NCBI GenBank assembly: GCA_023451825.1
Contig: JAEXYA010000048.1
Span: 48,530 to 112,529 of the forward strand
Length of the DNA: 64,000 nucleotides
Direction of reading: 5' to 3'
Origin: Pseudomonadota bacterium
Lineage (GTDB): Bacteria > Pseudomonadota > Alphaproteobacteria > Rhizobiales > Xanthobacteraceae
Part shown: positions 55,730-63,834 of the stretch, one piece after another
How the letters are laid out: each line of letters opens with the position of its first letter
How positions within the stretch are numbered: the first letter of the stretch is position 1
The notes under the pieces: model-generated
Seen by the model: the letters and a program-made list of their open reading frames with translations, nothing else
The model's database searches: none
What the model was told of the DNA's origin: nothing
Position numbers and translations under genes: made by a program

Positions 55730-55782
55730 TTAAAGGTTTCTTAAAAGTTGTCAAAGGTTAGACGATATTTTGGTTAACCAAA
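55730..55782. promoter_or_regulatory. CtrA-like box and TTTGGTTAACCAAA palindrome upstream of FeeM-like gene
   Basis: TTAA-N7-TTAA (55730-55744), the CtrA consensus spacing, lies 47 bases above the FeeM-like ATG. A perfect 14-base palindrome TTTGGTTAACCAAA follows at 55769-55782. CtrA control is inferred only from the match. Confidence 0.45.
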
Positions 55783-55841
55783 TACCTGCTTCGTTGCTGG
55801 TCAGCTATGCTGATTAAATCAACTAAATCAGCAAGATAATA

Positions 55842-58181
55842 TCAGGCGAGCGTGCGAACGCCGTCGGTGTCGGTGCCCGGCTCGGTCTGGCGCCGGCCAT
55901 GCGAGGCGTCGAGCAGCTGGCGGATCCGTGTTGCCGGCACGGGACGGCTGAACAGGTAACCCTGAGCCTCGGTAATGGTGCCATCGGCGCTGATCAGTTC
56001 GAGCTGGTCATTGGTCTCGATGCCTTCGACCACAACCGACATCCCGAGATCGGCGCTCAGGCGAGCGACGCCGCGCAGCAAAGTAAGCGGTCGCTGGCTA
56101 TCGATCCCCTCAAGGAACGAGCGGTCGATCTTCACCTTCTGCAGCGGGAAATTATGCAGATAGCTGAGGCTCGAATAGCCGGTCCCGAAGTCGTCGAGCG
56201 AGATCCGGCATCCGGCCGCATGAAGCTGCGTCAGCGCATCATGCGTCCATTGCGTGTTGCGCAAGAGGGACGATTCAGTGATCTCGATTTCGAGCCGGTG
56301 CGCAGGCAGGCCCGACACTTCGAGCGCGTAGCGCACCTCGCTGAGGATGTCGCGCTGATGGAATTGCTGCGATGAAAAATTCACGGCAACGCTGACCGGC
56401 TCCGGCCATCGCGCACATTCGATGCACGACTTGCGCAGGATCCAGCGGCCGAGATCGACGATCAGCCCCATGTCTTCAGCGATCGGAATGATGTCGGCGG
56501 GCGAGACCATGCCGCGCACCGGATGATTCCAGCGCAACAGCGCTTCGCAGGTGGAGATGCGGCCGGACTTCAGATTGACCAGCGGCTGATAGTAGATTTC
56601 GAACTCTTCATTGGCGAGCGCTTTGCGCAAGTCGAGTTCGAGTACGCGGCGCGCTTCGACTGTCTGAGCCATCTCGTCGCGGAAGAAGCAGAACGTCCCG
56701 CGGCCCGACGCCTTGGCACGATATAGCGCCATATCGGCATTCTTCAGCAGGTGATCGGCGCTGACACCGGGCTCCGTGAGAGCAATGCCCACACTGGCAC
56801 CGATCTCGACCTGATGATTGTCGATCTCGTAACGCTCGCTGAGCCGCTCCACGATCCGCATCGCCAGGTCGGCAGCGTCGTGATTGGCTTTGATGCTGCG
56901 CTGGAACACGACGAATTCGTCGCCGCCAAACCGCGCGACGAAATCTTCCGCACGCAACATTTCGCGCAATCGGTCGGCCACCATGCACAGCAGTTGATCG
57001 CCGCAGGGATGCCCGAGCGTATCATTGACCTGCTTGAATTGATCGAGATCGACGAACAACAGCGCCGACATCGTCGAACTGTCGCCGGTCTTGAGCATGC
57101 GGCCGATCTCGTTGCGGAAATTCATGCGGTTCGGCAGACCGGTCAATTCGTCGAAGCGTGCCATATGGCTGATACGCGCTTCCGAACTGCGGCGCTCGGT
57201 AATGTCTTCCAGGAGCACGACGGTGCCGCCGCCCGGCATCGGCTGAAACTTCCAGGACAATGCACGCTCGGTGTCATGCGCGTGGTCGATTGTCGTAATT
57301 TCGGCAGCCTTCGAGCTTTCAATTTCAGCAGCGATGGTCATGCTGCTCGCCGCAGACATCGTGCCGACATTGACGCAAGTCGACAGCAACTCCCGAAAGC
57401 GGGCGCCGTAACTCAAGAACTGATCCGGCAACTCCATCATCTCGACGAAGCGATTATTGATGACGGCCAGCCTGCCATCACGACCGAACATGCACAGGCC
57501 GTTCGGCATATTGTTCAAAGCAGTGTCGAACTGGCCGGCAATCGCCGCAGCACGATCGGTCTCCGTCAATGCTTTGACGAAGATGCTGTGAAGCTTGAGA
57601 TTGATGAGGCGCAATCCCATGAAGAACAGCACGAGCAGGATCGCGAGCCCGACATAATAGGGATCGCCGCGCAACGCCAAAGCGATCGACATCGGCGCCG
57701 TCGCATTGATGATGTGGGTCTTGATGATATCGGGACGGCCATAGTTGCGACCGACGCTGGCTGCGATATAGCCGATGGTCACCGATGTGCAGAGCATGTG
57801 GGCGACCGGGTCGTCGCTGCCAAGCAGGACGACGGCGCACCACACGCCAAGCGACAGCGCATAGATGTCCGCGCCAAGCTTGTAGCGCGGCTCCCACCAG
57901 GCCGCGCGTTCCGGCGTCAGCGGTCCCTGGATCGTGCGTTCACGCTCATAGCGATCGACCTGGAAAGCGCGCCCGACAGCCACAAGAATGATAAATGCCG
58001 TGCATGGCCAAAGCAGCCAGTTGCCGGTCTTCCACAACGTCATGACCGATCCAACGGCCGCGCAGAGCGTGCCGGCCAATACAGCCGCGGAATTCTGGAA
58101 AAGAGAGTGTACCAAGGCGGCATAGATGCTGGGTGGCAGCACCTTGTCTTCTTGGCCCTCCCCAGGCTCAACCAACTGCAT
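55842..58181 (-). CDS. Membrane-bound GGDEF/EAL cyclic-di-GMP enzyme with PAS-like sensor
   Basis: A 779-residue protein: several transmembrane helices (residues about 30-190), a PAS-like segment (about 215-335, FDTALNNMPNGLCMFGRDG), a GGDEF domain (about 345-500) with an intact ARFGGDEFVV and an RxxD inhibitory site (RAED) five residues before it, and an EAL domain (about 520-760) with the catalytic CEALLRW, FSSQQF, DDFGTGYSSLSYL and VVEGIET. Both domains look active, so it may make and degrade c-di-GMP. It interrupts the usual tolB-pal pairing. Confidence 0.95.
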   Translation of the reverse strand: MQLVEPGEGQEDKVLPPSIYAALVHSLFQNSAAVLAGTLCAAVGSVMTLWKTGNWLLWPCTAFIILVAVGRAFQVDRYERERTIQGPLTPERAAWWEPRYKLGADIYALSLGVWCAVVLLGSDDPVAHMLCTSVTIGYIAASVGRNYGRPDIIKTHIINATAPMSIALALRGDPYYVGLAILLVLFFMGLRLINLKLHSIFVKALTETDRAAAIAGQFDTALNNMPNGLCMFGRDGRLAVINNRFVEMMELPDQFLSYGARFRELLSTCVNVGTMSAASSMTIAAEIESSKAAEITTIDHAHDTERALSWKFQPMPGGGTVVLLEDITERRSSEARISHMARFDELTGLPNRMNFRNEIGRMLKTGDSSTMSALLFVDLDQFKQVNDTLGHPCGDQLLCMVADRLREMLRAEDFVARFGGDEFVVFQRSIKANHDAADLAMRIVERLSERYEIDNHQVEIGASVGIALTEPGVSADHLLKNADMALYRAKASGRGTFCFFRDEMAQTVEARRVLELDLRKALANEEFEIYYQPLVNLKSGRISTCEALLRWNHPVRGMVSPADIIPIAEDMGLIVDLGRWILRKSCIECARWPEPVSVAVNFSSQQFHQRDILSEVRYALEVSGLPAHRLEIEITESSLLRNTQWTHDALTQLHAAGCRISLDDFGTGYSSLSYLHNFPLQKVKIDRSFLEGIDSQRPLTLLRGVARLSADLGMSVVVEGIETNDQLELISADGTITEAQGYLFSRPVPATRIRQLLDASHGRRQTEPGTDTDGVRTLA

Positions 58182-58262
58182 GAAACGCGCCGTTCATTTC
58201 GTGGTAACGCGTAAGGATACCGACCTCGGGTGAAGTCTTTCTGAGGGAACATCCTTAGCGAA

Positions 58263-58286
58263 CTGTTTACGGCTCTGGGTAAACAG
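58263..58286. promoter_or_regulatory. 8-bp inverted repeat upstream of GGDEF/EAL gene
   Basis: CTGTTTAC and GTAAACAG are perfect arms with an 8-base spacer, 82 bases above the ATG. It is compatible with a regulator site, but no T-run follows and no regulator is known. Confidence 0.35.
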
Positions 58287-58368
58287 CGAATCTGCCAGTA
58301 ATTTCAGCGCTGTGGGAAGGGATTACCGGTAATTATCGGAATTCCCGGAAAAGCTATAGAGATAGCCT

Positions 58369-59721
58369 TTACGATAGTAGGGGTGACCAGGCTGGGTCAG
58401 ACGCAAAGCCCGGTGTCGGCACCTTCAGCTCGTTGCGGCCGGAAACGTCCACGCTATAGAGCGACGGGCCGGGACCGGTTTCGCGGAAGAACATGACCAC
58501 GCGCCCATTCGGCGCGAAGGTCGGGCCTTCATTGTGGTAGCCCGAGGTGAGAATGCGCTCGCCCGATCCATCCGGCTTCATGATGCCGATGGAGAACTGG
58601 CCGCCGCCCTGCTTGGTGAAAGCAATATAGTCACCGCGCGGCGACCACACCGGCGTCGAATAGCTGCCTTCGCCGAACGAGATGCGTTGCGCACCGCCGC
58701 CGGTCGCGCCCATGACATAGATCTGCGGCTTGCCGCCGCGATCGCTCTCGAAACAGATCTTGGAGCCATCCGGCGAGTAGGACGGCGAGGTATCGATCGC
58801 CGGCGTGTCAGTGAGGCGCGTGGTCGACTTGGAGCGCAGGTCCATGACGAACAGGTTCGAATTGCCACCCTGCTGCAGGCTCATGATGACGCGCTGGCCA
58901 TCCGGCGAGAAGCGCGGCGAGAACGACATGCCCGGGAAGTTGCCGACGATCTCCCGCTGCCCCGTCTCGATATTGAACAGATAGACGCGCGGATCGCCCT
59001 GGCCGAATTCCATATAGGTGATCTCTTGCGTGGACGGCGAGAAGCGCGGCGTCAGCACGAGGTCGGCGCCACGGGTGAGATAGCGCACATTGGCGCCGTC
59101 CTGATCCATCAGCGCCAGGCGCTTGACGCGGCGCTCCTTGGCGCCGGTCTCGTCGACGAACACGATGCGGCTGTCAAAGTAGCCCTTTTCGCCGGTCAGG
59201 CGCTCATAGATCTGGTCGGAGATGATGTGGGCGATGCGGCGCCAGTATTCCGGCGAGGTGAAGTATTGCTGGCCGGCAAGCTGCTGGCCGGTGGCGACGT
59301 CCCACAAGCGGAATTCGGCCTTCAGGCGACCATCACCCTGACGGGTCATGCGGCCGGTGACGAGTGCCTGCGCGTTGACGGTCTTCCAGTTCTGGAAGTT
59401 TGGCGGCGCGTCGATATTGACGGTCTTTTCCACGAAGGCGGCGGGATCGATCGGCGCGAACAGGCCGCTGCGCTTCAGATTGTTGGTGATGACCTGGGAG
59501 ACGCCATTTGCGACTTCATTATCGGCACCGGTGCCGGCATTGAAGGACGGGATGGCGATCGGCAGCGGAGCCACATTGCCTTCGGTGATCTGCACCCGCG
59601 CCTGGCCGAATGCGTTGCGCGCACCGGTGCCAGCCAGCAGGCCGAGCGATCCAATGCCCGTGATGATCTGGCGGCGGCTCGGACGGGAAAACATCAGGTG
59701 CGATCCATTCTTGTCGGTCAT
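58369..59721 (-). CDS. tolB: Tol-Pal system beta-propeller protein TolB
   Basis: A 450-residue periplasmic protein that links Pal to the inner-membrane Tol complex. The N-terminal domain (about 50-175, IPSFNAGTGADNEVANGVSQ, LKRSGLFAPIDPAAF) is followed by a six-bladed propeller with repeated motifs FSPSTQEITYMEFGQGDP, FSPDGQRVIMSLQQGG, YSPDGSKICFESDRGG and APNGRVVMFFRETG. The signal region holds SRRQIITGIGSLGLLAG, a twin-arginine-like motif, so export may be by Tat rather than Sec. The start at 59721 is uncertain; MFSRPSRR at 59694 is an alternative. A weak hairpin overlaps the stop codon. Confidence 0.95.
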   Translation of the reverse strand: MTDKNGSHLMFSRPSRRQIITGIGSLGLLAGTGARNAFGQARVQITEGNVAPLPIAIPSFNAGTGADNEVANGVSQVITNNLKRSGLFAPIDPAAFVEKTVNIDAPPNFQNWKTVNAQALVTGRMTRQGDGRLKAEFRLWDVATGQQLAGQQYFTSPEYWRRIAHIISDQIYERLTGEKGYFDSRIVFVDETGAKERRVKRLALMDQDGANVRYLTRGADLVLTPRFSPSTQEITYMEFGQGDPRVYLFNIETGQREIVGNFPGMSFSPRFSPDGQRVIMSLQQGGNSNLFVMDLRSKSTTRLTDTPAIDTSPSYSPDGSKICFESDRGGKPQIYVMGATGGGAQRISFGEGSYSTPVWSPRGDYIAFTKQGGGQFSIGIMKPDGSGERILTSGYHNEGPTFAPNGRVVMFFRETGPGPSLYSVDVSGRNELKVPTPGFASDPAWSPLLS

Positions 59722-59759
59722 GTTATTGCTTTGCTCGATCGGCGCTGTCGAAACGCGGC

Positions 59760-60824
59760 TCAGGATGAGCGCTCGGTGAAAACGGGTTCGAAGAACTTCC
59801 ACTCCTCAAAGAACGCCGCCGGCAACTTGTAGGGCTGGCACTCGATGATGGCACGCAGCGCGCTCTCTTGATAGACGCGGAAATACGGCGTCGACGGATT
59901 GCTGATCGCCGCCGGCGTGGTTTCGAGCGTGCCATCGCGCTTCAGCTTGACGCTGAAGATGGCTTGCGTGAACTGTGCCTCGACGCCGCCATAAGGTTTT
60001 TTCCAGCACCGCTCCACCTGCGACTTGAACATGGCACCCCAGGTCGCGACGTTGTTCGCCGCATTGCCTTTGGAGAGACCGAGTGCCGCCGTGGGGTTGA
60101 GGTCCGAGCCGGTCGCCGAATTGCGGGTCGGATCGCGCTTGTCGATCAGGGCCGCGATCTTTGACTGATCGAACACACGCTCGGCCTTCTTCGCCTCCTC
60201 GGCTTTTGCCTTGGCCTCGGCTTTCGCCTTTGCTTCGGCGTCAGCCTTGGCTTTCGCTTCGGCCTTTGCCTTGGCTTCCGCTTTCGCCTTGGCCTGTGCT
60301 TCTGCCTTGGCCTTCGCTTCGGCCTTTGCTGCGGCTTCCGCTTCAGCCTTCTCTTCGGCTAGCTCCTTCGCTTCGGCCGCGGCTGCAGCCTTCGCTTCCG
60401 CCTTGGCTTTGGCATCGGCCGCAGCCTTTGCAGCAGCCTCGGCCTTTGCGGCAGCTTCCGCCTTGGCGGCCGCTTCTGCAGCGGCTTTATCCTCGGTCTT
60501 CGGCTGTTCCTTCGGCGCCACCTCGGTGATCACCGGCGCCTTCTTGTCGTCGATCTTGCCGACCGCCTCATCCGGCGGCTTGGCTTCCGCGATCTTCTCG
60601 ACCTTGGGCTTCGGATTATCCTTCTTGCCGGTGCGTTCGCCGGCCATGGCCTTGGCGAGTTGGTCGTCGGAGATGACGTCCACCGCAACGGAATCTTCCG
60701 GATGCACTTCCAGCGCCTTGGAGTCGAAGGTGAACAGGCCCCAGCCGAACACGAGCAGATGCAAAGCCACAGACGCGACCAGCGTCTTATCGACCTTTGC
60801 CATCACTTCTTTCATTCTGCTCAT
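59760..60824 (-). CDS. tolA: Tol-Pal system protein TolA
   Basis: A 354-residue inner-membrane protein with one N-terminal helix (about 14-33, LVASVALHLLVFGWGLFTF). The long central domain (about 60-225) is an Ala/Lys/Glu-rich helix with KAEAKAKAEA-type repeats that crosses the periplasm. The C-terminal domain (about 250-354) has FKSQVERCWKKPYG and RAIIECQPYKLP, binding TolB and Pal. Its repeats are at the codon level close to each other, so length variation between strains is likely. ATG at 60824 chosen; 60815 is in frame. Confidence 0.94.
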   Translation of the reverse strand: MSRMKEVMAKVDKTLVASVALHLLVFGWGLFTFDSKALEVHPEDSVAVDVISDDQLAKAMAGERTGKKDNPKPKVEKIAEAKPPDEAVGKIDDKKAPVITEVAPKEQPKTEDKAAAEAAAKAEAAAKAEAAAKAAADAKAKAEAKAAAAAEAKELAEEKAEAEAAAKAEAKAKAEAQAKAKAEAKAKAEAKAKADAEAKAKAEAKAKAEEAKKAERVFDQSKIAALIDKRDPTRNSATGSDLNPTAALGLSKGNAANNVATWGAMFKSQVERCWKKPYGGVEAQFTQAIFSVKLKRDGTLETTPAAISNPSTPYFRVYQESALRAIIECQPYKLPAAFFEEWKFFEPVFTERSS

Positions 60825-60842
60825 GACCGCTGCGCCATCGCG

Positions 60843-61316
60843 TTACGATCCCTGCTCCGGCAGGATCACGATATTGGCCTTGAAGCCGGCAGCGCGGACC
60901 ATGCCGAGCAGCTTCATCATGTCCGTGTAGCAAACGTCACGATCGCCGCGCAGGAACACGGTGTTGTCCGTATCAGTCCGCGTCGAGCGGATTGCTGTGA
61001 TCTTGGCGGCCAGTTCACTCTGCGGCACCAGCGCGTCGGCGATATAGGTTTCCACCGCCGAATTACAGCTGCCGCCGGTGCGCTTCACGGACACGGTGAG
61101 CGGAGGCGTGTTCTGCGACGCCGACTTGCCACCGCTGGCGATGGGCAGGTCGATATCGATGGTCGAAGTCATCAGCGGCGCCGAGACCATGAAGATGATC
61201 ATCAGCACCAGCATCACGTCGACCATCGGCGTGACGTTGATTTCAGCCATGACGGCCGCGCGCCGGCGTCCCCGCCGGCTACCGCCACCACCGCCTGCTG
61301 CTGCATTCATCCCCAT
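60843..61316 (-). CDS. tolR: Tol-Pal system protein TolR
   Basis: A 157-residue inner-membrane protein of the ExbD/TolR family. A basic, Gly-rich N-terminus (SRRGRRRAAVMAEINVTPMV) leads to one helix (MLVLMIIFMVSAPLM) holding the proton-conducting Asp in the VTPMVDVMLVL segment, followed by a periplasmic domain with FLRGDRDVCYTDMMKLLGMV. With TolQ it powers TolA. It is 37 bases downstream of tolQ and 18 upstream of tolA, forming one operon. Confidence 0.95.
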   Translation of the reverse strand: MGMNAAAGGGGGSRRGRRRAAVMAEINVTPMVDVMLVLMIIFMVSAPLMTSTIDIDLPIASGGKSASQNTPPLTVSVKRTGGSCNSAVETYIADALVPQSELAAKITAIRSTRTDTDNTVFLRGDRDVCYTDMMKLLGMVRAAGFKANIVILPEQGS

Positions 61317-61353
61317 GATCGGGCGCTCATCACTTCATTCAAACCATCGGCCA

Positions 61354-62064
61354 TCAGGCGCGCTCGTCGATCTGGCGCGACAGGATGGCGGAGAACTCGT
61401 CGGCAAACCCCTCCAGGCGCAGGGCCTGACGGTTCACTTCTGCCGTGAATTTGTTGTAAAAAATCGTCGCCGGGATGGCGGCGATAAGGCCGATGGCGGT
61501 GGCGAACAGCGCCTCCGCAATGCCCGGCGCGACCACGGCAAGCGAGGTGTTCTTCGAGGCGGCGATGGCCTGGAAGCTCGTCATGATGCCCCACACGGTG
61601 CCGAACAGGCCGACGAACGGGCCAGCCGAACCGACCGTAGCCAGCACCAGCAGGCGGCGCTCTAGGCGCTCGACCTCGCGGGCGATGGAGACATTCATCA
61701 CTTTATCGATGCGCATCTGCAGACCGGTGAAGGACCGCGCCTGGCTCTCGAACGAGCGCTTCCACTCACGCATGGCGGCGACGAAACAGGCGGCCATCGA
61801 CTGCGTGGGCTTGGCAGAGAGCGCGCGATACAGATCCTCGATCGACTCGCCCGACCAGAAAGCCTGTTCGAAGCGGTCCATCGCGCGGCGGGTGCGCGAA
61901 TAGAGAAACATCTTGTCGATCGCGATGGCCCAGACCCAGACCGAACAACCGATCAGCCCGGCCATGACGGCCTTGACGATCCAGTGCGCCTGCAGGAACA
62001 GACCAATCAGCGACACGTCGGTCGACACCAGCGGCATGGCTGACTGTGCGACATCCGGATTCAT
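61354..62064 (-). CDS. tolQ: Tol-Pal system proton channel subunit TolQ
   Basis: A 236-residue ExbB/TolQ-family protein with three helices: the first at about 22-42, the second and third around TVGSAGPFVGLFGTVWGIM and PGIAEALFATAIGLIAAIPA, which bear the channel Thr residues. Together with TolR it forms the motor energising TolA. The ATG at 62064 follows GAGAGG; the ATG at 62121 adds a poorly conserved head. The usual upstream neighbour ybgC is absent here; instead a 395-base gap and a DUF2852-like gene follow. Confidence 0.95.
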   Translation of the reverse strand: MNPDVAQSAMPLVSTDVSLIGLFLQAHWIVKAVMAGLIGCSVWVWAIAIDKMFLYSRTRRAMDRFEQAFWSGESIEDLYRALSAKPTQSMAACFVAAMREWKRSFESQARSFTGLQMRIDKVMNVSIAREVERLERRLLVLATVGSAGPFVGLFGTVWGIMTSFQAIAASKNTSLAVVAPGIAEALFATAIGLIAAIPATIFYNKFTAEVNRQALRLEGFADEFSAILSRQIDERA

Positions 62065-62459
62065 TAGCGGTATCCTCTCAACGCAAAATCCCTTCGACCG
62101 ACATCCTCGCCGATCGATCATGCAGTCACGCGCAGGACCGGGCGCGATAGCGCCTGGGCACGTCCTTGTTCAGTGCATGGATGACCCGTCCGAGGCCGGG
62201 CCCTAAATTCCCTGCCAACATGTCAAAACAAGGGCTTCGCGCGCATTTCTGCGGCCCTTACCAGAGCCCGGCTATGGTTAATGTTGCGTTACCACGGCAG
62301 TTTTCACTGAGAAATGAAGCACCGTTCGCTTTTTCGTGACCATGTTGTGACGGCCCAAACGAAACCGCCCGCCTGTGTGGGACAGGCGGGCGGCGGACGG
62401 AGTGCAGCGGGGGCGAATGCCGCACTCCGATATGTCAATGATCCTTACATGATCAGCGC
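62065..62459. other. Intergenic region upstream of tolQ
   Basis: No gene was found in 395 bases. It must contain the tol operon promoter; it also holds the terminator of the next gene at 62365-62393. Confidence 0.5.
62365..62393 (-). terminator. Terminator of DUF2852-like gene
   Basis: Arms CCGCCCGCCTGT and ACAGGCGGGCGG with a five-base loop, then TTTCGTTTG on the minus strand, 66 bases beyond the stop at 62460. Confidence 0.82.
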
Positions 62460-62942
62460 TTAGCCCTGGGGAGGCTGATTGTTATCCGCCGGCGGGGTCG
62501 GACGCTGCCGGTGCTGGGACATGAACTGGTCGAACTCTTCCTTGTCCTTAGCGTGACGCAGGCGTTCCAGGAAGTTCTTGAACTCGTGCTGCTCCTCTTC
62601 GAGGCGGCGCAGCGTTTCGACGCGGTACTCGTCGAAGGCGCGATTGCCCGACGACGGCTCACCGAAGCCGAAGCCACCGAAACCACGGCTCTCCATGCGG
62701 CCGCGCATGCGCTCCATTTTGTCCTGCATCCGCTGCATCTTGTGCTCGAAACGACCCTGACGATCCCAACAACCCATGTTTCTGCTCCCGAGTTTGAAGA
62801 AGAGTAATGCGAGGCCAATCGGCCACCAGACGATGAAACCAAGAACAACCAGCACGATGCTCCATGGCGAACGAAGGCCATAGGTCACGCGCTCATCGTA
62901 GGGACGACGGCCCCAGCGATTGAGATCTGCAGTGTCGGACAT
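62460..62942 (-). CDS. DUF2852-like membrane protein
   Basis: A 160-residue protein. After a short polar head comes one membrane helix (about 28-51, SIVLVVLGFIVWWPIGLALL), then a basic, Met/Arg-rich heptad region (HKMQRMQDKMERMRGRMES), a Gly-rich spacer, and a C-terminal helical domain (YRVETLRRLEEEQHEFKNFLERL, residue pairs typical of a coiled coil). I recall this architecture as DUF2852, whose role is unknown. A clean TGTAAAT operator stands 36 bases before the ATG, next to a TetR gene. GGAGAGGA precedes the ATG. Confidence 0.82.
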   Translation of the reverse strand: MSDTADLNRWGRRPYDERVTYGLRSPWSIVLVVLGFIVWWPIGLALLFFKLGSRNMGCWDRQGRFEHKMQRMQDKMERMRGRMESRGFGGFGFGEPSSGNRAFDEYRVETLRRLEEEQHEFKNFLERLRHAKDKEEFDQFMSQHRQRPTPPADNNQPPQG

Positions 62943-62977
62943 CTTCCTCTCCATTGGCGGCCCCATGCCGCTTGTGA

Positions 62978-62996
62978 ATGTAAATAACATTTACAT
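62978..62996. promoter_or_regulatory. Probable TetR operator before DUF2852-like gene
   Basis: Perfect arms ATGTAAAT and ATTTACAT with spacer AAC. The same TGTAAA/TTTACA motif overlaps the start codon of the adjacent TetR gene at 63773-63793, suggesting control of both by this regulator. Confidence 0.75.
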
Positions 62997-63070
62997 ACGT
63001 AAACCACAGCCTGTTTTTGTCAAGGCGGGCGCTGGCCCCGCCGCTCACATAATCGAGAGGTGTGGTGCGG

Positions 63071-63775
63071 CTATTTGGGCACGGTGCCCCACGGCCCGGA
63101 TTTCGGCTCCGCGGGTTTGTCGTTCTCTGGAGGCTTTTGGTCGGTCGGAAAGCCGAGGCCACGCAAATAAATCAGCGCGCCGGCTTCCAGCAGGTCATCG
63201 GGCGACATCGGCAGCTTGCGGCGAGCGGCATCGCCGCGGCCGAACAGCGAGGCGATGCCGTGGGACATCGACCAGATATGCAGCGCCATCATCAGCGCCG
63301 GCGGCCGCGGCACGCCAGGTGGTGTCAAGGCTGCGAGGCGTTCCGCGGCAGCGCGGATGACGCCGAAGGCCCGCTCGCCGGCGGCCGTCAGTTCAGGGCT
63401 GGAATCGACGGGAATGCCGGATTCGAACATCGCCGAATAGAAAGCCGGTTCGTTGCGGGCAAAGGCCAGATAGGCCTTGCCGAGCCGTTCGAAGGCCGTG
63501 ACGGTATTCGGCCGGCCATCGTCCCAGGCCTGCGCCAACGCCTGCTCGAACTGCTCAAAGCCGCGCTGGGCGATATTGGCGAGGAGGTCGTCACGATCCC
63601 GAAAATGGCGATAAGGCGCGGCGGCGCTGACGCCGGCCGTGCGTGCGGCATCAGCGAAGGTAAAGCCAGCTGGCCCCTTCTCGGCAATCAGGCCAAGCGC
63701 CGCCTGCAGCAGCGCCTCTTTCAGATTGCCATGATGATAGCCGCGTTCGCCGCGACGGTCCTTGTGCCAGCTCAT
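63071..63775 (-). CDS. TetR-family regulator (WHG-type C-terminus)
   Basis: A 234-residue regulator. The helix-turn-helix (about 15-60) is ALLQAALGLIAEKGPAGF, ADAARTAGVSAAAPYRHFRD. The C-terminal domain resembles the WHG-type group, with AYLAFARNEPAFYSAMFES and LHIWSMSHGIASLFGRGD. A disordered Pro-rich tail (KPPENDKPAEPKSGPWG) ends the protein. It is followed in the same direction by the DUF2852-like gene, and palindromic TGTAAA sites lie at both promoters, so it likely represses itself and that gene. The inducer is unknown. Confidence 0.9.
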   Translation of the reverse strand: MSWHKDRRGERGYHHGNLKEALLQAALGLIAEKGPAGFTFADAARTAGVSAAAPYRHFRDRDDLLANIAQRGFEQFEQALAQAWDDGRPNTVTAFERLGKAYLAFARNEPAFYSAMFESGIPVDSSPELTAAGERAFGVIRAAAERLAALTPPGVPRPPALMMALHIWSMSHGIASLFGRGDAARRKLPMSPDDLLEAGALIYLRGLGFPTDQKPPENDKPAEPKSGPWGTVPK

Positions 63776-63793
63776 GTGAAGGGCTTTTACATG
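63773..63793. promoter_or_regulatory. Probable autoregulatory operator overlapping the TetR start codon
   Basis: An imperfect inverted repeat: CATGTGAA and TTTTACATG around a four-base centre, covering the TetR ATG itself. It matches the operator at 62978 in its TGTAAA/TTTACA halves. Confidence 0.6.
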
Positions 63794-63834
63794 AGCCGGA
63801 TCAAGAGGTCATCTGGAAAGAGGACCTGTTCCGG

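Noticed and set aside
60161..60930. Plus-strand frames rich in Ala/Ser/Phe or Pro/Leu
   Set aside because: They are the antisense reading of the Lys/Ala/Glu repeats of tolA. No independent evidence for a gene.
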